NCBI GenBank assembly: GCA_030345135.1 | Contig: CP128386.1 | Span: 7,053,001-7,117,000 of the forward strand | Origin: Chitinophagaceae bacterium DXS | GTDB lineage: Bacteria > Bacteroidota > Bacteroidia > Chitinophagales > Chitinophagaceae | Length of the DNA: 64,000 bases | Direction of reading: 5' to 3' | Shown: one piece after another, positions 1 to 9,070 of the stretch | Numbering within the stretch: position 1 is the stretch's first letter | Layout: every line of letters starts with the position of its first letter | Translations under genes and position numbers: made by a program | The notes under the pieces: model-generated | The model's input: only the letters and a program-made list of their open reading frames with translations | What the model was told of the DNA's origin: nothing | The model's database searches: none

Positions 1-1
1 A

Positions 2-496
2 CACAAACCCGAACTACGTAATGACACTTTGCATCTGGCACCAGGTTGTTATGTATTGAATATTACAGACACTGCAAACGATGGCTTAAGTTTCTGGGCC
101 AATCCGAAAGGCGGCTATGGATACATTCGCATCCTTGATAAGGCCGGCAAATTGCTGAAGAATTTTGAACCCAACTTCGGGAGCGGGATTCAATATTACT
201 TTACAGTGAAAGAAAACTATGTTGCAGACAGATCATCAATTCAGCCGGTATTTGAATTTTTCCCGGCGCGTACAAAAGGACCTACGACAGCAGACATTGT
301 GATTGATGAACCACAAGACATCACGTTTAAGTTTACCGATGAAAAAGGAAAGGTGCAATGGGAAAGTAAGTACTACAATTTCACCTCTAAATTTATCAAA
401 ATGGATTTGAGTGCATTGCCGGCTTCTTTCTATATGGTGGATCTGTATTTAGCGAATGGGAAGCATGTGCGTAAGAGTATTAGAAAGGTTGATTAG
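2..496 (+). CDS. C-terminal part of a secreted protein (5' end outside the window)
   Basis: The reading frame is open from base 2 and ends at a TAG at 494-496, so only the last 164 residues are present. It begins with an aromatic- and glycine-rich beta module (TLHLAPGCYVLNITDTANDG, then WANPKGG and GYIRI, then FEPNFGSGIQYYF). From memory, similar modules occur near the C-termini of secreted Bacteroidota enzymes such as PNGase F-like proteins and metalloproteases. The end (MVDLYLANGKHVRKSIRKVD) resembles the last strands of a T9SS type A sorting domain. The catalytic part is missing, so the enzyme class cannot be called. An internal TTG at 29 is not the true start. It converges on the collagen-like gene. 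Confidence 0.75.
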   Translation, partial: HKPELRNDTLHLAPGCYVLNITDTANDGLSFWANPKGGYGYIRILDKAGKLLKNFEPNFGSGIQYYFTVKENYVADRSSIQPVFEFFPARTKGPTTADIVIDEPQDITFKFTDEKGKVQWESKYYNFTSKFIKMDLSALPASFYMVDLYLANGKHVRKSIRKVD

Positions 497-517
497 GATT
501 TTTGTCTTGATCAGGAT

Positions 518-2086
518 TTATTGGATTTGTGGATTAATGGATTTCATGAGCATTCTTTTTTGTAGTATCTTGATTGGTTTTATTTTCTGATAGCTGATAG
601 CTGATAGCTGATAGCTGATAGCTGATAGCTGATAGCTGATAGCTGATAGCTGATAGCTGATAGCTGATAGCTGATAGCTGATAGCGATACTGTCCCTGAA
701 GTCATTGTTAATCACCAGCCAGTTGCTTACACTGTCACGGCTGATCCGTGTCACACTGTCCCGGAATACTTGCGTATTGGTGATACTGTCTGCGATGGTT
801 GGCATATTTAGTTTCAGCCTGGCATATTTCAATAAAGTGCTGTCACCTACTTTGGTCACACCGTCTCTCGCCAACACATCTATAAACTTATCACTTGACA
901 AAGAATCACCTTTCGCCTTCACTGTCATAAACACACTGTCCTGCAATATGGTATTCTTATCATACCAATTGGTTGTGCTATCCCTGATCACCTGAACTAT
1001 ATTGCTGTTCACCCAATTCGTCACGCTGTCCTTCACAATGGGATTGTTAACTACAATTGTAACAACCGAATCTTTGAATAAATTATTTGTTGTGAGATGC
1101 TGTATAAAAGAAGTATCTCCGGCTAGACCAACTACATTCAGCATCAGCTTAACATCTCTTAATACTGAACTGTCCCCGCCATTGATGACAAAATACTTAT
1201 CTCCTGTAAGTGATTTTTTCACGATCATGTTAGTAGGCACCCATTGAGTGGAGTCATTCGGATCTCTTATGTAAACAAAGTTTGTAGTTGTATCGATAAA
1301 TATACTTCTCGTTGAATTAATAGTTGTTGTACCCGGTACGCCCGGAACACCCTGCCCACCCTGAATTCCAGCAACGCCGTCCTTTCCGTCCCGGCCATTT
1401 TTGCCATTGATCTTCGTCCATGTACCATCGCTGTTCTGAACATATACATCACCTGTTGAATAATCTGTGTAGATATTAATGCCTTCCCCCGGATAGCCTG
1501 CATCACCTTTGTTACCGGGAGCCCCATTGCCACCCGCTACACCAACTTCACCCTTTGGCCCCTTCAAATTCCCTTGCTTTTCCCAAACGCCAGCCGTGGA
1601 CTTTTGGTAATAGTCCCCGCTCACATTATCGATGTACAAATCGCCGGCTACACCTAATGTACTTGCAGGAGAATTGCTACCGGTGTATATCATCGCACCG
1701 GAGGCCCCTGCAGAAGACGTTTTTCCTAAAAGCACCCAGGTACTAGCCGGGCTTCCGTTGGGTCCGCTCCAGTAATAGAAACCAACTCCATCTCCGCCAA
1801 CGATATCCGGATTTGTGTTGAACACAAGCAAACTTTGTTTGGGATTCAGAATGGTTTCTGCATCGTTGATATTTCTCAAACTTATACGAGGTAACAATAC
1901 ACCTTTACCCGTAGCGGTTACATCCAAAATAGCTGAAGGATCCGGTGTTTTTGTACCAACACCTACAGAACCTTCCTGGGCGCGGGCTGACATTGCTAAG
2001 AGCACCAGTAATAACAAGCTTAGGATTTTGTAAAAACAGCGTGGCATACTTATGTTTTTTAATTTCTTTATTTTCAATTCCTCCAT
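518..2086 (-). CDS. Collagen-like, tail-fibre-like surface protein
   Basis: The protein has 522 residues. A signal peptide is best seen from the second Met (start at 2047: MPRCFYKILSLLLLVLLAMS, cut after ARAQ). The N-terminal motif GVGTKTPDPSAILDVTATGK with KGVLLPRIS is typical of Bacteroidota trimeric fibre-like surface proteins. Two collagen-like Gly-X-Y stretches follow (about residues 175-200 and 228-252), then a rod rich in DSVTNW-type repeats. The C-terminus is five ISYQLSA repeats from the heptanucleotide array plus a lysine-rich tail with no recognisable domain, so the natural C-terminus may have been lost. It is the last gene of the T9SS-type operon, 22 bases after the OmpA-family gene. 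It probably acts as an exported surface fibre. The exact role is unknown. Confidence 0.85.
   Translation of the reverse strand: MEELKIKKLKNISMPRCFYKILSLLLLVLLAMSARAQEGSVGVGTKTPDPSAILDVTATGKGVLLPRISLRNINDAETILNPKQSLLVFNTNPDIVGGDGVGFYYWSGPNGSPASTWVLLGKTSSAGASGAMIYTGSNSPASTLGVAGDLYIDNVSGDYYQKSTAGVWEKQGNLKGPKGEVGVAGGNGAPGNKGDAGYPGEGINIYTDYSTGDVYVQNSDGTWTKINGKNGRDGKDGVAGIQGGQGVPGVPGTTTINSTRSIFIDTTTNFVYIRDPNDSTQWVPTNMIVKKSLTGDKYFVINGGDSSVLRDVKLMLNVVGLAGDTSFIQHLTTNNLFKDSVVTIVVNNPIVKDSVTNWVNSNIVQVIRDSTTNWYDKNTILQDSVFMTVKAKGDSLSSDKFIDVLARDGVTKVGDSTLLKYARLKLNMPTIADSITNTQVFRDSVTRISRDSVSNWLVINNDFRDSIAISYQLSAISYQLSAISYQLSAISYQLSAISYQKIKPIKILQKRMLMKSINPQIQ
587..685. repeat. Heptanucleotide tandem repeat, 14 perfect CTGATAG units
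   Basis: Bases 587-684 are 14 uninterrupted copies of CTGATAG. The array lies inside the 3' end of the collagen-like gene on the minus strand, where three units encode the seven-residue period AISYQLS. Seven is not a multiple of three, so gain or loss of a unit shifts the reading frame. The same word occurs in intergenic DNA near 14049, 28106 and 51277. Confidence 0.97.
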
Positions 2087-2108
2087 AGCGAAGGGCCAGT
2101 TGAATTAA

Positions 2109-4100
2109 TTATTTATCGATGATGGTAAATTCGGTTCTGCGATTTTGCTGATGCTCTTCTTCGGAGCATTTAACGCCGTTGCTACACCTGTTCACCAATC
2201 GTGTCTCTCCGTAACCTTTGGCCGTTAATCTGTCTGCCGTAATTCCATGCTCAATCAGGTATTTAACTGTTGACTCTGCCCGCTTTTGAGAAAGTTTCAT
2301 GTTATAGGCATCATTCGCCCTGGAGTCAGTATGAGAAGACATCTCAACACTCCATGTAGGATTGTCATTCAATAATTTCACGAGGTGATTTAGGTCTGGT
2401 TCTGCATCCGGACGGATGTTCCATTTATCAAGGTCGAAATAGATATTATCCAGTTTTACAGGCTTATTCAGCTCTACCTTTTCCAGCTCAATGTCTCTTC
2501 TTAAAGTTTTCGATTCTGTCAGACCTTTTGTTGTAAGGTTTATACCGGTAACTGATGCATAATCTGTTTTTATTGCGGACAAATCATAATCGGTCAGACT
2601 ATCGAGTTTAAAGCTATAGTGACCTCTTTCATCAGTAAGCGTTTTTTCAGGAGTTCCTGTGACCTTGTTGAAGAGTGTTATTACCGTGTTCTTTAGTGGT
2701 TCGCGTGTTGCCTTATCAACCACTGTTCCTTCCAGTGCAAACACAAGTATTTTCGAAAAATTGAATCTATAGATATCATCGCTTCCCTTCCCTAGCAGGC
2801 GATTGCTGGAAAAATACAATTCGAGCGGACGGGTAAAGAAAGGCGCAAAATCATCCTGCGCACTATTTACAGGACTACCCATATTGGTAACTGTCCAGCC
2901 ATTGGCATTATTTCGCACAGCTTTGTAAATATCTAGCCCCCCCATTCCAACGCGCCCATTGCTGGCGAAGTACAAAGTGCCATCACTATCAAGAAAAGGC
3001 GTGCGCTCATTTCCTTCGGTATTAATGTCCCTGCCCATGTTTACGGGCGACATCCATTTGCCGTCTAAATCTTTCTGCATAGAATAGATATCAGTCCCAC
3101 CAATATTCCCTTCGCCATAATTTGCAACGAATAACATGAAGGTTCCGTCTGCATTGATCCAGGGATCGCCCACAGAATAATCAAATACACCGTTGTAAGG
3201 AAAATCAACCGGCTTGTTCCAGTTTTGCCTTGTTGTATCCCAGTCGCATTTGTGTATGGTAACGTTAAGCGTATAGGGTTGCTCTTTTCCTAAAAAGCTC
3301 GCACTTTTTTTAACCAGCATTGTCTTAGCATAGTACATTTCCCGGCCATTGCTGGTATATGAAGCACTGGCACTATGATAGTCGCCATTAATATCCCGGT
3401 TCAGTAATTTGGTGCTATTGCTGTCTTTACCATTGCTTTGATATAAGTGCAGATAACTGTTGCCTGTCCATCCGTAATGATCACGTTTGATATTGCTATT
3501 TTGAAAAAACGGCTGACGTCTGACAGAGTCATACGGACGATCTGAAGAAAATACAAACTGATCGTTTATACGAACCAATCCCCAATCTGAATATTGTGAA
3601 TTGAAGACCTGCATATTCTCGAGGTTGCCTTTAACCGGGTTTCTTAACCACTTTTCTGCTTCATCGCAACCTGCAAGCAAGTTTTCAGCAAGCCTGTCAG
3701 ATCCTTTTTTAGAAAGATAACTTTGTAGTTGCTGTTTTGCTTCTGCATACTTGCTATTATTCATTAGCACTTCAGCAAAACTTAACTCGTCTTCAGGCGA
3801 GTGCCCGGGCATTGTCACAACTTTTGCACACCATGATTCCGCAAATTCATATTCATTATTGTTACGGAAGATCTCCGCAAGACCACGCGCAGCTTCCAGC
3901 GATTGTTTCTTATTGTATGCCTTAATGAACAATGGCTTTGCTGCTGTATAGTTGTATACAGCAGCCTGCCCGCGGGCTTGTTTCAATACATACTGTGCCA
4001 TTACAACATTACATGTGAGCAAAAGCAGGGCTATAAAAAAAGAAATAGTTATTCTATTATCAGGCATTGAAATTCTGTTTAAATGCAATGACTTTTTCAT
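2109..4100 (-). CDS. OmpA-family protein with TPR, PD40 propeller and carboxypeptidase-regulatory-like domains (PorE-like architecture)
   Basis: This 663-residue exported protein has a signal peptide (hydrophobic ISFFIALLLLTCNVVMAQ; Met12 is a possible alternative start). Next come TPR-like helices (about 35-140), a WD40/PD40 beta-propeller (about 150-450, blades such as GGTDIYSMQ and SSDRPYD), a carboxypeptidase-regulatory-like Ig domain (about 455-540) and a C-terminal OmpA peptidoglycan-binding domain (about 545-663, with SSHTDSRANDAYNMKLSQKR). This order matches OmpA-family proteins paired with PorP/SprF in Bacteroidota, including the T9SS component PorE. It probably anchors an outer-membrane complex to peptidoglycan from the periplasm. 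It lies 19 bases after the PorP/SprF gene, so co-transcription is likely. Whether it is the core PorE or an accessory paralogue cannot be told here. Confidence 0.9.
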   Translation of the reverse strand: MKKSLHLNRISMPDNRITISFFIALLLLTCNVVMAQYVLKQARGQAAVYNYTAAKPLFIKAYNKKQSLEAARGLAEIFRNNNEYEFAESWCAKVVTMPGHSPEDELSFAEVLMNNSKYAEAKQQLQSYLSKKGSDRLAENLLAGCDEAEKWLRNPVKGNLENMQVFNSQYSDWGLVRINDQFVFSSDRPYDSVRRQPFFQNSNIKRDHYGWTGNSYLHLYQSNGKDSNSTKLLNRDINGDYHSASASYTSNGREMYYAKTMLVKKSASFLGKEQPYTLNVTIHKCDWDTTRQNWNKPVDFPYNGVFDYSVGDPWINADGTFMLFVANYGEGNIGGTDIYSMQKDLDGKWMSPVNMGRDINTEGNERTPFLDSDGTLYFASNGRVGMGGLDIYKAVRNNANGWTVTNMGSPVNSAQDDFAPFFTRPLELYFSSNRLLGKGSDDIYRFNFSKILVFALEGTVVDKATREPLKNTVITLFNKVTGTPEKTLTDERGHYSFKLDSLTDYDLSAIKTDYASVTGINLTTKGLTESKTLRRDIELEKVELNKPVKLDNIYFDLDKWNIRPDAEPDLNHLVKLLNDNPTWSVEMSSHTDSRANDAYNMKLSQKRAESTVKYLIEHGITADRLTAKGYGETRLVNRCSNGVKCSEEEHQQNRRTEFTIIDK

Positions 4101-4119
4101 TATTACAAATACTGTGTTT

Positions 4120-5103
4120 CTAGAAATACCGGGGCGATAACATTCTTGCCCTTGGGTTGTTAAAGAAGTAATTCAGGGATATTTCGTGCGTGGAATAATT
4201 ATTCGCGGCTGTTCCATTAATGGTTTGGTCGTAGGCATAACCTATCCGTAACTTGTCATTTACAAACACTTCAATCATTCCTGCAACAGCTCCTGATTTG
4301 GTAAGGCTTTTATCAATGTTACTTCTGTTTAATACGGCAGTCCGGTAAGATGCACCCAGCCAAACCTTTTGATCCAAAAGAAAAAAGGCATTCAGGTCAA
4401 GGCTTGTGGGACCTGCAAAATCTTCTTTAATTAAGAGTGATGGCTTAAATAAGATCTCTTCGGAAAGAGGCACCAGGCCGCCCATTGTGAAATACATATG
4501 CGGCTTCATGGGAATATAATTTCTAAGGACCTGGTTCTTTCTAAAAACATCAGTGATAAGATTATCAACAGAGAGTCCTGTATAAAAACGATCGCTGTTA
4601 TAAAAAACACCAAAGCGCGCATCCGGCATTATTGCTGTTTTCTTTGCGTTAATCAAAGCAAGATCCTCAGTTGGGAGCGTTTCATTCTCATCATGCAGTG
4701 CGTTTATGTTTAAGCGCTGCTGAAGAAATCCGGCACCGATACCCAGGGCAAGCGTTTGGCTACCTTCATCATTCAATGGAATACGATAAGCGTAATTGCC
4801 ATAGAATGATGTGTTCTCCTGTGCACCAATTTTGTCGTTCATGATCTGCACTCCCAGGCCAACACGATTGTCATTTGCTATCCCATCGGCGGCGAGTGAA
4901 AAGGTTTTCGGTGCGCCGGGAAAACCTGTCCACTGGTTGCGGTAAAACATGTTAATGTTCCATTGCTCTCTATATCCGGCATACGCAGGATTTATATACA
5001 GGCCGTTAAACATGTACTGGCTGAATTGTGCATCCTGTTGAGCATATAGTTTTACAACTCCTGTACACAGCATCATACACACAATAAGTAAACTTCGCTT
5101 CAT
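4120..5103 (-). CDS. Type IX secretion system membrane protein, PorP/SprF family
   Basis: The 327 residues start with a signal peptide (MKRSLLIVCMMLCTGVVKLYA, then QQDAQFSQYMFN). The family signature follows: FNGLYINPAYAGYREQWN, then FYRNQWTGFPGAPKTFS. The rest alternates beta strands typical of an outer-membrane barrel, ending in NYFFNNPRARMLSPRYF. PorP/SprF proteins are outer-membrane partners that help export or anchor particular T9SS cargo, classically a large type B sorted protein encoded just upstream. Here the upstream gene carries such a tail, 70 bases away. Several paralogues per genome are usual, so this one is more likely cargo-specific than the core copy. Confidence 0.93.
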   Translation of the reverse strand: MKRSLLIVCMMLCTGVVKLYAQQDAQFSQYMFNGLYINPAYAGYREQWNINMFYRNQWTGFPGAPKTFSLAADGIANDNRVGLGVQIMNDKIGAQENTSFYGNYAYRIPLNDEGSQTLALGIGAGFLQQRLNINALHDENETLPTEDLALINAKKTAIMPDARFGVFYNSDRFYTGLSVDNLITDVFRKNQVLRNYIPMKPHMYFTMGGLVPLSEEILFKPSLLIKEDFAGPTSLDLNAFFLLDQKVWLGASYRTAVLNRSNIDKSLTKSGAVAGMIEVFVNDKLRIGYAYDQTINGTAANNYSTHEISLNYFFNNPRARMLSPRYF

Positions 5104-5173
5104 ACATTCGTTTTTAATTATTTTGACTGGCCGGCATGGCCTTCCTTCTGTTTGATTATTGGCAGGTAGACTA

Positions 5174-6400
5174 TTATCTCATGAGCATGATAAACCCTTT
5201 GTAAACTTTCTCGTTACCGTCTTTTTTTATCTTGAGTATGTAGAAGTAGGTGCCGGCATTCAATCCCTTACCATCCCAGGTGTTCGTGTAATTTTTGGTT
5301 TCATACACTATATTGTTCCACCTGTTGAAGATCACCACTTCGTTTTGAGCAGTCAGGTCCAGGCCTTTTATTTTCCATGTATCATTCTTACCATCGCCAT
5401 TAGGCGTAATTACATTGGGAATGTAGAATTCATCATGATGCTCCATTGCCAGGTTAATATCAACGGGTAATTGGTTGTTAATTGCAATCGCAGCGCTTGT
5501 TTTAAAAATGTAATCGTTGGTATTATAGTCAAGGCTGGGTATTGCACCTGTAGATGGCAAGTTTTCCCACATGCGCTTGCTGTTATTCCATGTAACCATT
5601 TTTGAGTATACGCCGCCATCTGCAATGGAGCTTTCAGTAACCAGAACGTTAACTGAATTACCGTCAGCCGCATCTGTAGTTACTGCGTGATACCAGTTCT
5701 CATTTACTACCTGTATATCGGGCATTTTTTGTGATGCCGGGAAACCATCTTTCGAAGGATTGTAATCCTGGAATTGCCCGAATATATTACCGTCTTTGGC
5801 GGCCGAGATAACCATCGGGCGGAAACGGAACAGTGAACCATTTCTGTCACCGAGAGGAAAAACATATGAACTACCATGATGCATGTTACGAACAAGCCAT
5901 CCGTGATTGCCTGCAGTTGTATTTACATAACCGCTTACATATTTTACCGCGGCCAGGTCATCTGATAATAATGTGGCCGTATTGCTATTAACATCAAGCT
6001 CTCTGTCTGTGAGATCCAGTACGTGACGGACCTCTACCGGCGCAAACTGCTGTTTTTTATCTGTGCCTGTTAACGTTAGATTGGGAAATCTTGTGTTAAA
6101 GCCATTAAATGTTTGCAATGCACCGCTAAAAAGCACATTCCCGGCAGATGCATCTGCAAATACTTTTTTGTCTTTTACTGCTGTATTATACCAATTGCCC
6201 TTTAATTCCAGCAAACCATCATGAAGAACAGATTGTTCCTTACTACCTGCGTATTGTACATCGCCGTTTACAAAAACAACAGCGTCTGACAATGTGGTCA
6301 GGTCTGCGTTTTCTATATATAGCTGTGCATTTATACCATTAAAGCAGCCTGTGAAGATTAATAGTGTTAGTATCCGGTATGTAAATGACAATACATTCAT
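5174..6400 (-). CDS. Secreted protein with gliding-motility-associated (T9SS type B) C-terminal domain
   Basis: The 408 residues start with a signal peptide (ILTLLIFTGCFNGINAQ). The middle resembles the beta-rich repeats of Bacteroidota surface proteins. The last 90 residues are a clear CHU_C/TIGR04131-type sorting domain: IPNVITPNGDGKNDTWKIKG, then VVIFNRWNNIVYE, then WDGKGLNAGTYFYILKI. Proteins with this tail cross the outer membrane through the T9SS and usually depend on a PorP/SprF partner, which is the next gene. It is the first gene of the four-gene minus-strand operon. No catalytic domain was recognised, so an adhesin or structural surface role is the best guess. Confidence 0.9.
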   Translation of the reverse strand: MNVLSFTYRILTLLIFTGCFNGINAQLYIENADLTTLSDAVVFVNGDVQYAGSKEQSVLHDGLLELKGNWYNTAVKDKKVFADASAGNVLFSGALQTFNGFNTRFPNLTLTGTDKKQQFAPVEVRHVLDLTDRELDVNSNTATLLSDDLAAVKYVSGYVNTTAGNHGWLVRNMHHGSSYVFPLGDRNGSLFRFRPMVISAAKDGNIFGQFQDYNPSKDGFPASQKMPDIQVVNENWYHAVTTDAADGNSVNVLVTESSIADGGVYSKMVTWNNSKRMWENLPSTGAIPSLDYNTNDYIFKTSAAIAINNQLPVDINLAMEHHDEFYIPNVITPNGDGKNDTWKIKGLDLTAQNEVVIFNRWNNIVYETKNYTNTWDGKGLNAGTYFYILKIKKDGNEKVYKGFIMLMR

Positions 6401-7258
6401 TGTATTATATTTTATTGGGCAATAAAGTGCCTTGTGAGTTTATGCTCACATGTGTACTTTGGCCGGTATCATTTCGTATTAAATATTAGCTCAGATGAAG
6501 AGCTTACGGGCCCTGGTTAAGCCGTTGAAGATTATACTCTGATATGAACTAGTGTTTTTTCATGATTGTATTTTAAATCAACATTGTCTAACGATACATT
6601 TCTAATTTGAGCAGCGGTTAAGTCATTAGTGATGCCGCGGAAGTAAAACTGCATGAATACGGTTAGTAAGCCGCAATTGCCTTCGGCAGCATTGTTTTTT
6701 TTCAGGTACGGTAACATGACGTTTTATTTTTCGCTTTTAGCAGTATTTTTTAGAACTACTTACAAACGAGAATGCAAAGTTCGGTCAGGGCAAAGAAAAT
6801 TACTATCTACGCAATCTTTAAAAAGAGCTGTTTTTTTAATCAATCTGAACATTGCAAATCAACAGATTATCTTTTTTTCGCCTATTAGGAGACAGAAATT
6901 ATCCCAATAGTCCAGCATTTTATCCTTTAAAGAAAACTTAGAATTTCTGTAAGGGCTGAAGAAAGATCAAATCCTTATTGGCGAAACGCGCACCGCTGCT
7001 ATCATATGCATCAAATCCACAAAAGGCGCTGCAAAAGCCCGCAGAATTTTTATCAGTGTAGGTCAGAATTCAAATGGAGGATTGAAAATATAGCGTTTAA
7101 ACATAGTACGGAGGTGCGAACGGGCAGTGAATGGGGCGAATGTGCAGATGTGCAAATGTGTAAATGTGTAAATGTGCGAATATGCGAATGTGCGAATGCA
7201 TGATGATAAAAAAATGGATCGGGTGTAAGAGGGTGTTTGAGCTGGCGTGTAGAGGCAC
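6401..7258. other. Long intergenic region upstream of the T9SS operon
   Basis: These 858 bases hold no convincing gene. Short open frames at 6532-6717 and 6653-6910 have no signal peptide, motif or recognisable product. No clear TAnnTTTG promoter was found on the minus strand for the T9SS operon. The right part (7125-7200) holds an imperfect word repeat described separately. The rest shows nothing recognisable. Confidence 0.6.
7125..7200. repeat. Imperfect short-word repeat, family GTGCGAAT/GTGCAAAT
   Basis: About eight imperfect copies of an 8-9 base word (AATGTGCGA, AATGTGCAA, AATGTGTAA) run head to tail. The same family recurs at 22036-22075, 37797-37860, 40498-40620, 40715-40767, 43643-43715 and 52918-52950, always between genes. 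Confidence 0.85.
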
Positions 7259-7286
7259 AAAAAAACCGGTGATGGAGATCACCGGT
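7259..7286 (-). terminator. Rho-independent terminator of the kelch/DUF4907 operon
   Basis: A perfect 9-bp stem (ACCGGTGAT at 7265-7273 with ATCACCGGT at 7278-7286, loop of 4) is followed on the minus strand by seven T. It lies 25 bases past the DUF4907 stop codon. Confidence 0.9.
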
Positions 7287-7310
7287 CTTCTTTATTTAAG
7301 TTCTTAAAAT

Positions 7311-7658
7311 TTATAAGCTATCAAATGCTACATGAGCATCTTTAAGATCCTGAATGGTTACCGTGCGCTTTCCATGTTTCATCTTACTTACCACCAGGTT
7401 ACCAATCTTCAGCGCATCCTCCTGGGTTTTGAAGGTTTGTAAGCCGGATACAGCAGGTATATTTGTCTGGTCGATAAATAACTTATCCTCCACAAACACC
7501 TGGTATCCCCATCCTTTTCCCGAAGGAACCGCAATTACCTTAACAGGCAACTTGTCATCTCCGGACGGCTCTTGTTTTTTATTGTTGCTATTGCATGAAG
7601 TTGTAAACACAAGTCCTGCAAACAGCGCTATGCACCACAAAGATCTAGTCATTCGCAT
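7311..7658 (-). CDS. DUF4907-type lipoprotein
   Basis: The start at 7658 (MRMTRSLWCIALFAGLVF, then TTSCNSNNKK) gives 115 residues with a lipoprotein signal peptide and lipobox ending TTSC. A second Met at 7652 is equally possible. The frame is open further upstream, but those codons lie inside the kelch gene and lack a signal peptide. The mature part (VKVIAVPSGKGWGYQVFVED, then IPAVSGLQTFKTQEDALKIG and a conserved MKHGKRTVTIQDL) fits the small DUF4907 family, which has no known function. The start overlaps the stop codon of the kelch gene by about 14 bases, which implies translational coupling. It is probably anchored in a periplasm-facing or outer membrane. Confidence 0.85.
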   Translation of the reverse strand: MRMTRSLWCIALFAGLVFTTSCNSNNKKQEPSGDDKLPVKVIAVPSGKGWGYQVFVEDKLFIDQTNIPAVSGLQTFKTQEDALKIGNLVVSKMKHGKRTVTIQDLKDAHVAFDSL

Positions 7659-8709
7659 TATACGTGTTGTTGGGATCAAGTTCCCAGATATCATCATAGA
7701 AAGAGCTGCTACCCGCACCACCTGTAGCAATAAAACCTCTGCCAGCAACGGTAAAGCCTACGGCACCTGTGCGCGCTTTGCCTTCGTAAGCAGTTCTTCT
7801 TGCCCAGGTATCGTTCGCAAAATCGTACTGCCATGTTTTAGTTGAAGTTCCGCTTGAACCACCAGTAGAAGATGATGGAGCGACTAACTGACCAGTGCTG
7901 ATATATCCGAAGTCACCTATTACAAAAGTAGCTGCATAAGCTCTTGTGATGTCAGAATAGTCATCATCGAATGTGCTGTCTGTTACGTTTGACAATTTTC
8001 TTTTAGCAGTCCATGAATCCTTTGAAGGATCATAAGCCCACATGTCGTTTACACCGTATCCATTGTTCATACCAGCAAAAACGTAAGCAACGTTTTTGTA
8101 AACAAAAACTGAAGCTCCGGTTCTTTTATCACCGCCTAAGCTCGTTTTTTGCGTCCAGCTATCTGCTGAGGGATTGTATTCCCAAATGTCTTTCAGGTTA
8201 CTGCTACCACCACTGGTGTTGTCGCCGTATCCTGTAGTAATATAACCTTTTCCGTTAATTGCAAAAGCTACTGCATCGTATCTTGCTGCACCAGAAAAGT
8301 CATTTTTCTTAGTCCATGTATTTGCTGTTGCATCGTAAGCCCAGTTGTCTTTCAGTTTAACGTTACCGTCGTTACCCGTTGCCACATATCCAACATTACC
8401 AACTGCAAAACCCACAGCATTGCTTCTTGCTGTACCTGTGAAGTCTGCAACCTGTCTCCATGAACCGTTTCCGGTCGGATCAAATTTCCAAAAATCATTT
8501 AACCTCGCTGTACCATCATAACCACCACCGATATAAGCGACGTCACCAATCACAAATGATGCTGCATTTGTTCTTTGTGAACCTTCAAATTCCGAACGTT
8601 TTATCCAGTTGCCCGTATCTTCCGAGCTTGTGGTACTGGAACTTTTATTACATGAAACAGAAATACAAACAGCCCCAAGAACTAACAAATAAAGACTAGC
8701 TTTTTGCAT
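7645..8709 (-). CDS. Kelch-repeat lipoprotein
   Basis: The start at 8709 (MQKASLYLLVLGAVCISVSC) gives 354 residues with a lipoprotein signal and lipobox SVSC. The frame is open to 8784, but the extra residues would put hydrophilic sequence ahead of the signal peptide. The mature protein carries about six kelch blades of roughly 50 residues. Each has a GYIATGGDG-like turn and a conserved W (DFWKFDPTGNGSWRQVADF, DNWAYDATANTWTKKNDF, DIWEYNPSADSWTQKTSL), which together form one beta-propeller. Propellers of this type usually bind proteins or sugars. It is the first gene of a two-gene operon with the DUF4907 lipoprotein and is divergent from the DUF4270 pair. Confidence 0.9.
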   Translation of the reverse strand: MQKASLYLLVLGAVCISVSCNKSSSTTSSEDTGNWIKRSEFEGSQRTNAASFVIGDVAYIGGGYDGTARLNDFWKFDPTGNGSWRQVADFTGTARSNAVGFAVGNVGYVATGNDGNVKLKDNWAYDATANTWTKKNDFSGAARYDAVAFAINGKGYITTGYGDNTSGGSSNLKDIWEYNPSADSWTQKTSLGGDKRTGASVFVYKNVAYVFAGMNNGYGVNDMWAYDPSKDSWTAKRKLSNVTDSTFDDDYSDITRAYAATFVIGDFGYISTGQLVAPSSSTGGSSGTSTKTWQYDFANDTWARRTAYEGKARTGAVGFTVAGRGFIATGGAGSSSFYDDIWELDPNNTYNAND

Positions 8710-9070
8710 GAGTAAATTTTTATTTTCGGCGCCCAAATTATTCGCACGAATCGGTGCGATTTCGTTAAAATGGTTATAAGCCAATTAATTATCTGCAAAT
8801 AGATTATATTTGTCGATAAACACATATTAAAGAGTCCTTAAAACTTCAGAAATGCTTAACAAAAATGAAGAAATGTTAACTGGGAGTAGAAATAATTTCA
8901 CTTTTTTTGCCCCAAACAGGCTATCAGCGATTGATCATGCATAAAAAATGCTTCATCGATAAAAAGCTGGCGATGAAGGCCAAACCGAATACTTTTATCT
9001 ATACTAACAATTCACTAACAGGATGGGCGAATAATATTGCGCACGTTTACCCATACCATATATAATATAC
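8710..9070. promoter_or_regulatory. Divergent promoter region between the kelch and DUF4270 operons
   Basis: This 361-bp, AT-rich gap separates two divergent operons of envelope proteins. A plus-strand TATATTTG at 8805-8812 fits the Bacteroidota -7 box TAnnTTTG, but it has no good -33 TTTG partner and would leave a leader of about 250 bases. No coding potential or clear operator palindrome was seen. Confidence 0.4.

Noticed and set aside
6434-6449. Small hairpin GTGAG with CTCAC upstream of the T9SS operon
   Set aside because: A 5-bp stem without a T-run or promoter context is expected by chance.
6532-6717. Open frame of 61 codons on the minus strand upstream of the T9SS operon
   Set aside because: It has no signal peptide, motif or recognisable family and no promoter or terminator context. 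It overlaps an equally plausible plus-strand frame.
7125-7200. Possible CRISPR array from regular word spacing
   Set aside because: Words are only 8-9 bases, imperfect and without unique spacers. No cas genes are in the window.
7006-7203. Cys/Val-rich open frame
   Set aside because: The second half is a translation of GTGCGAAT-type words and has no gene features.
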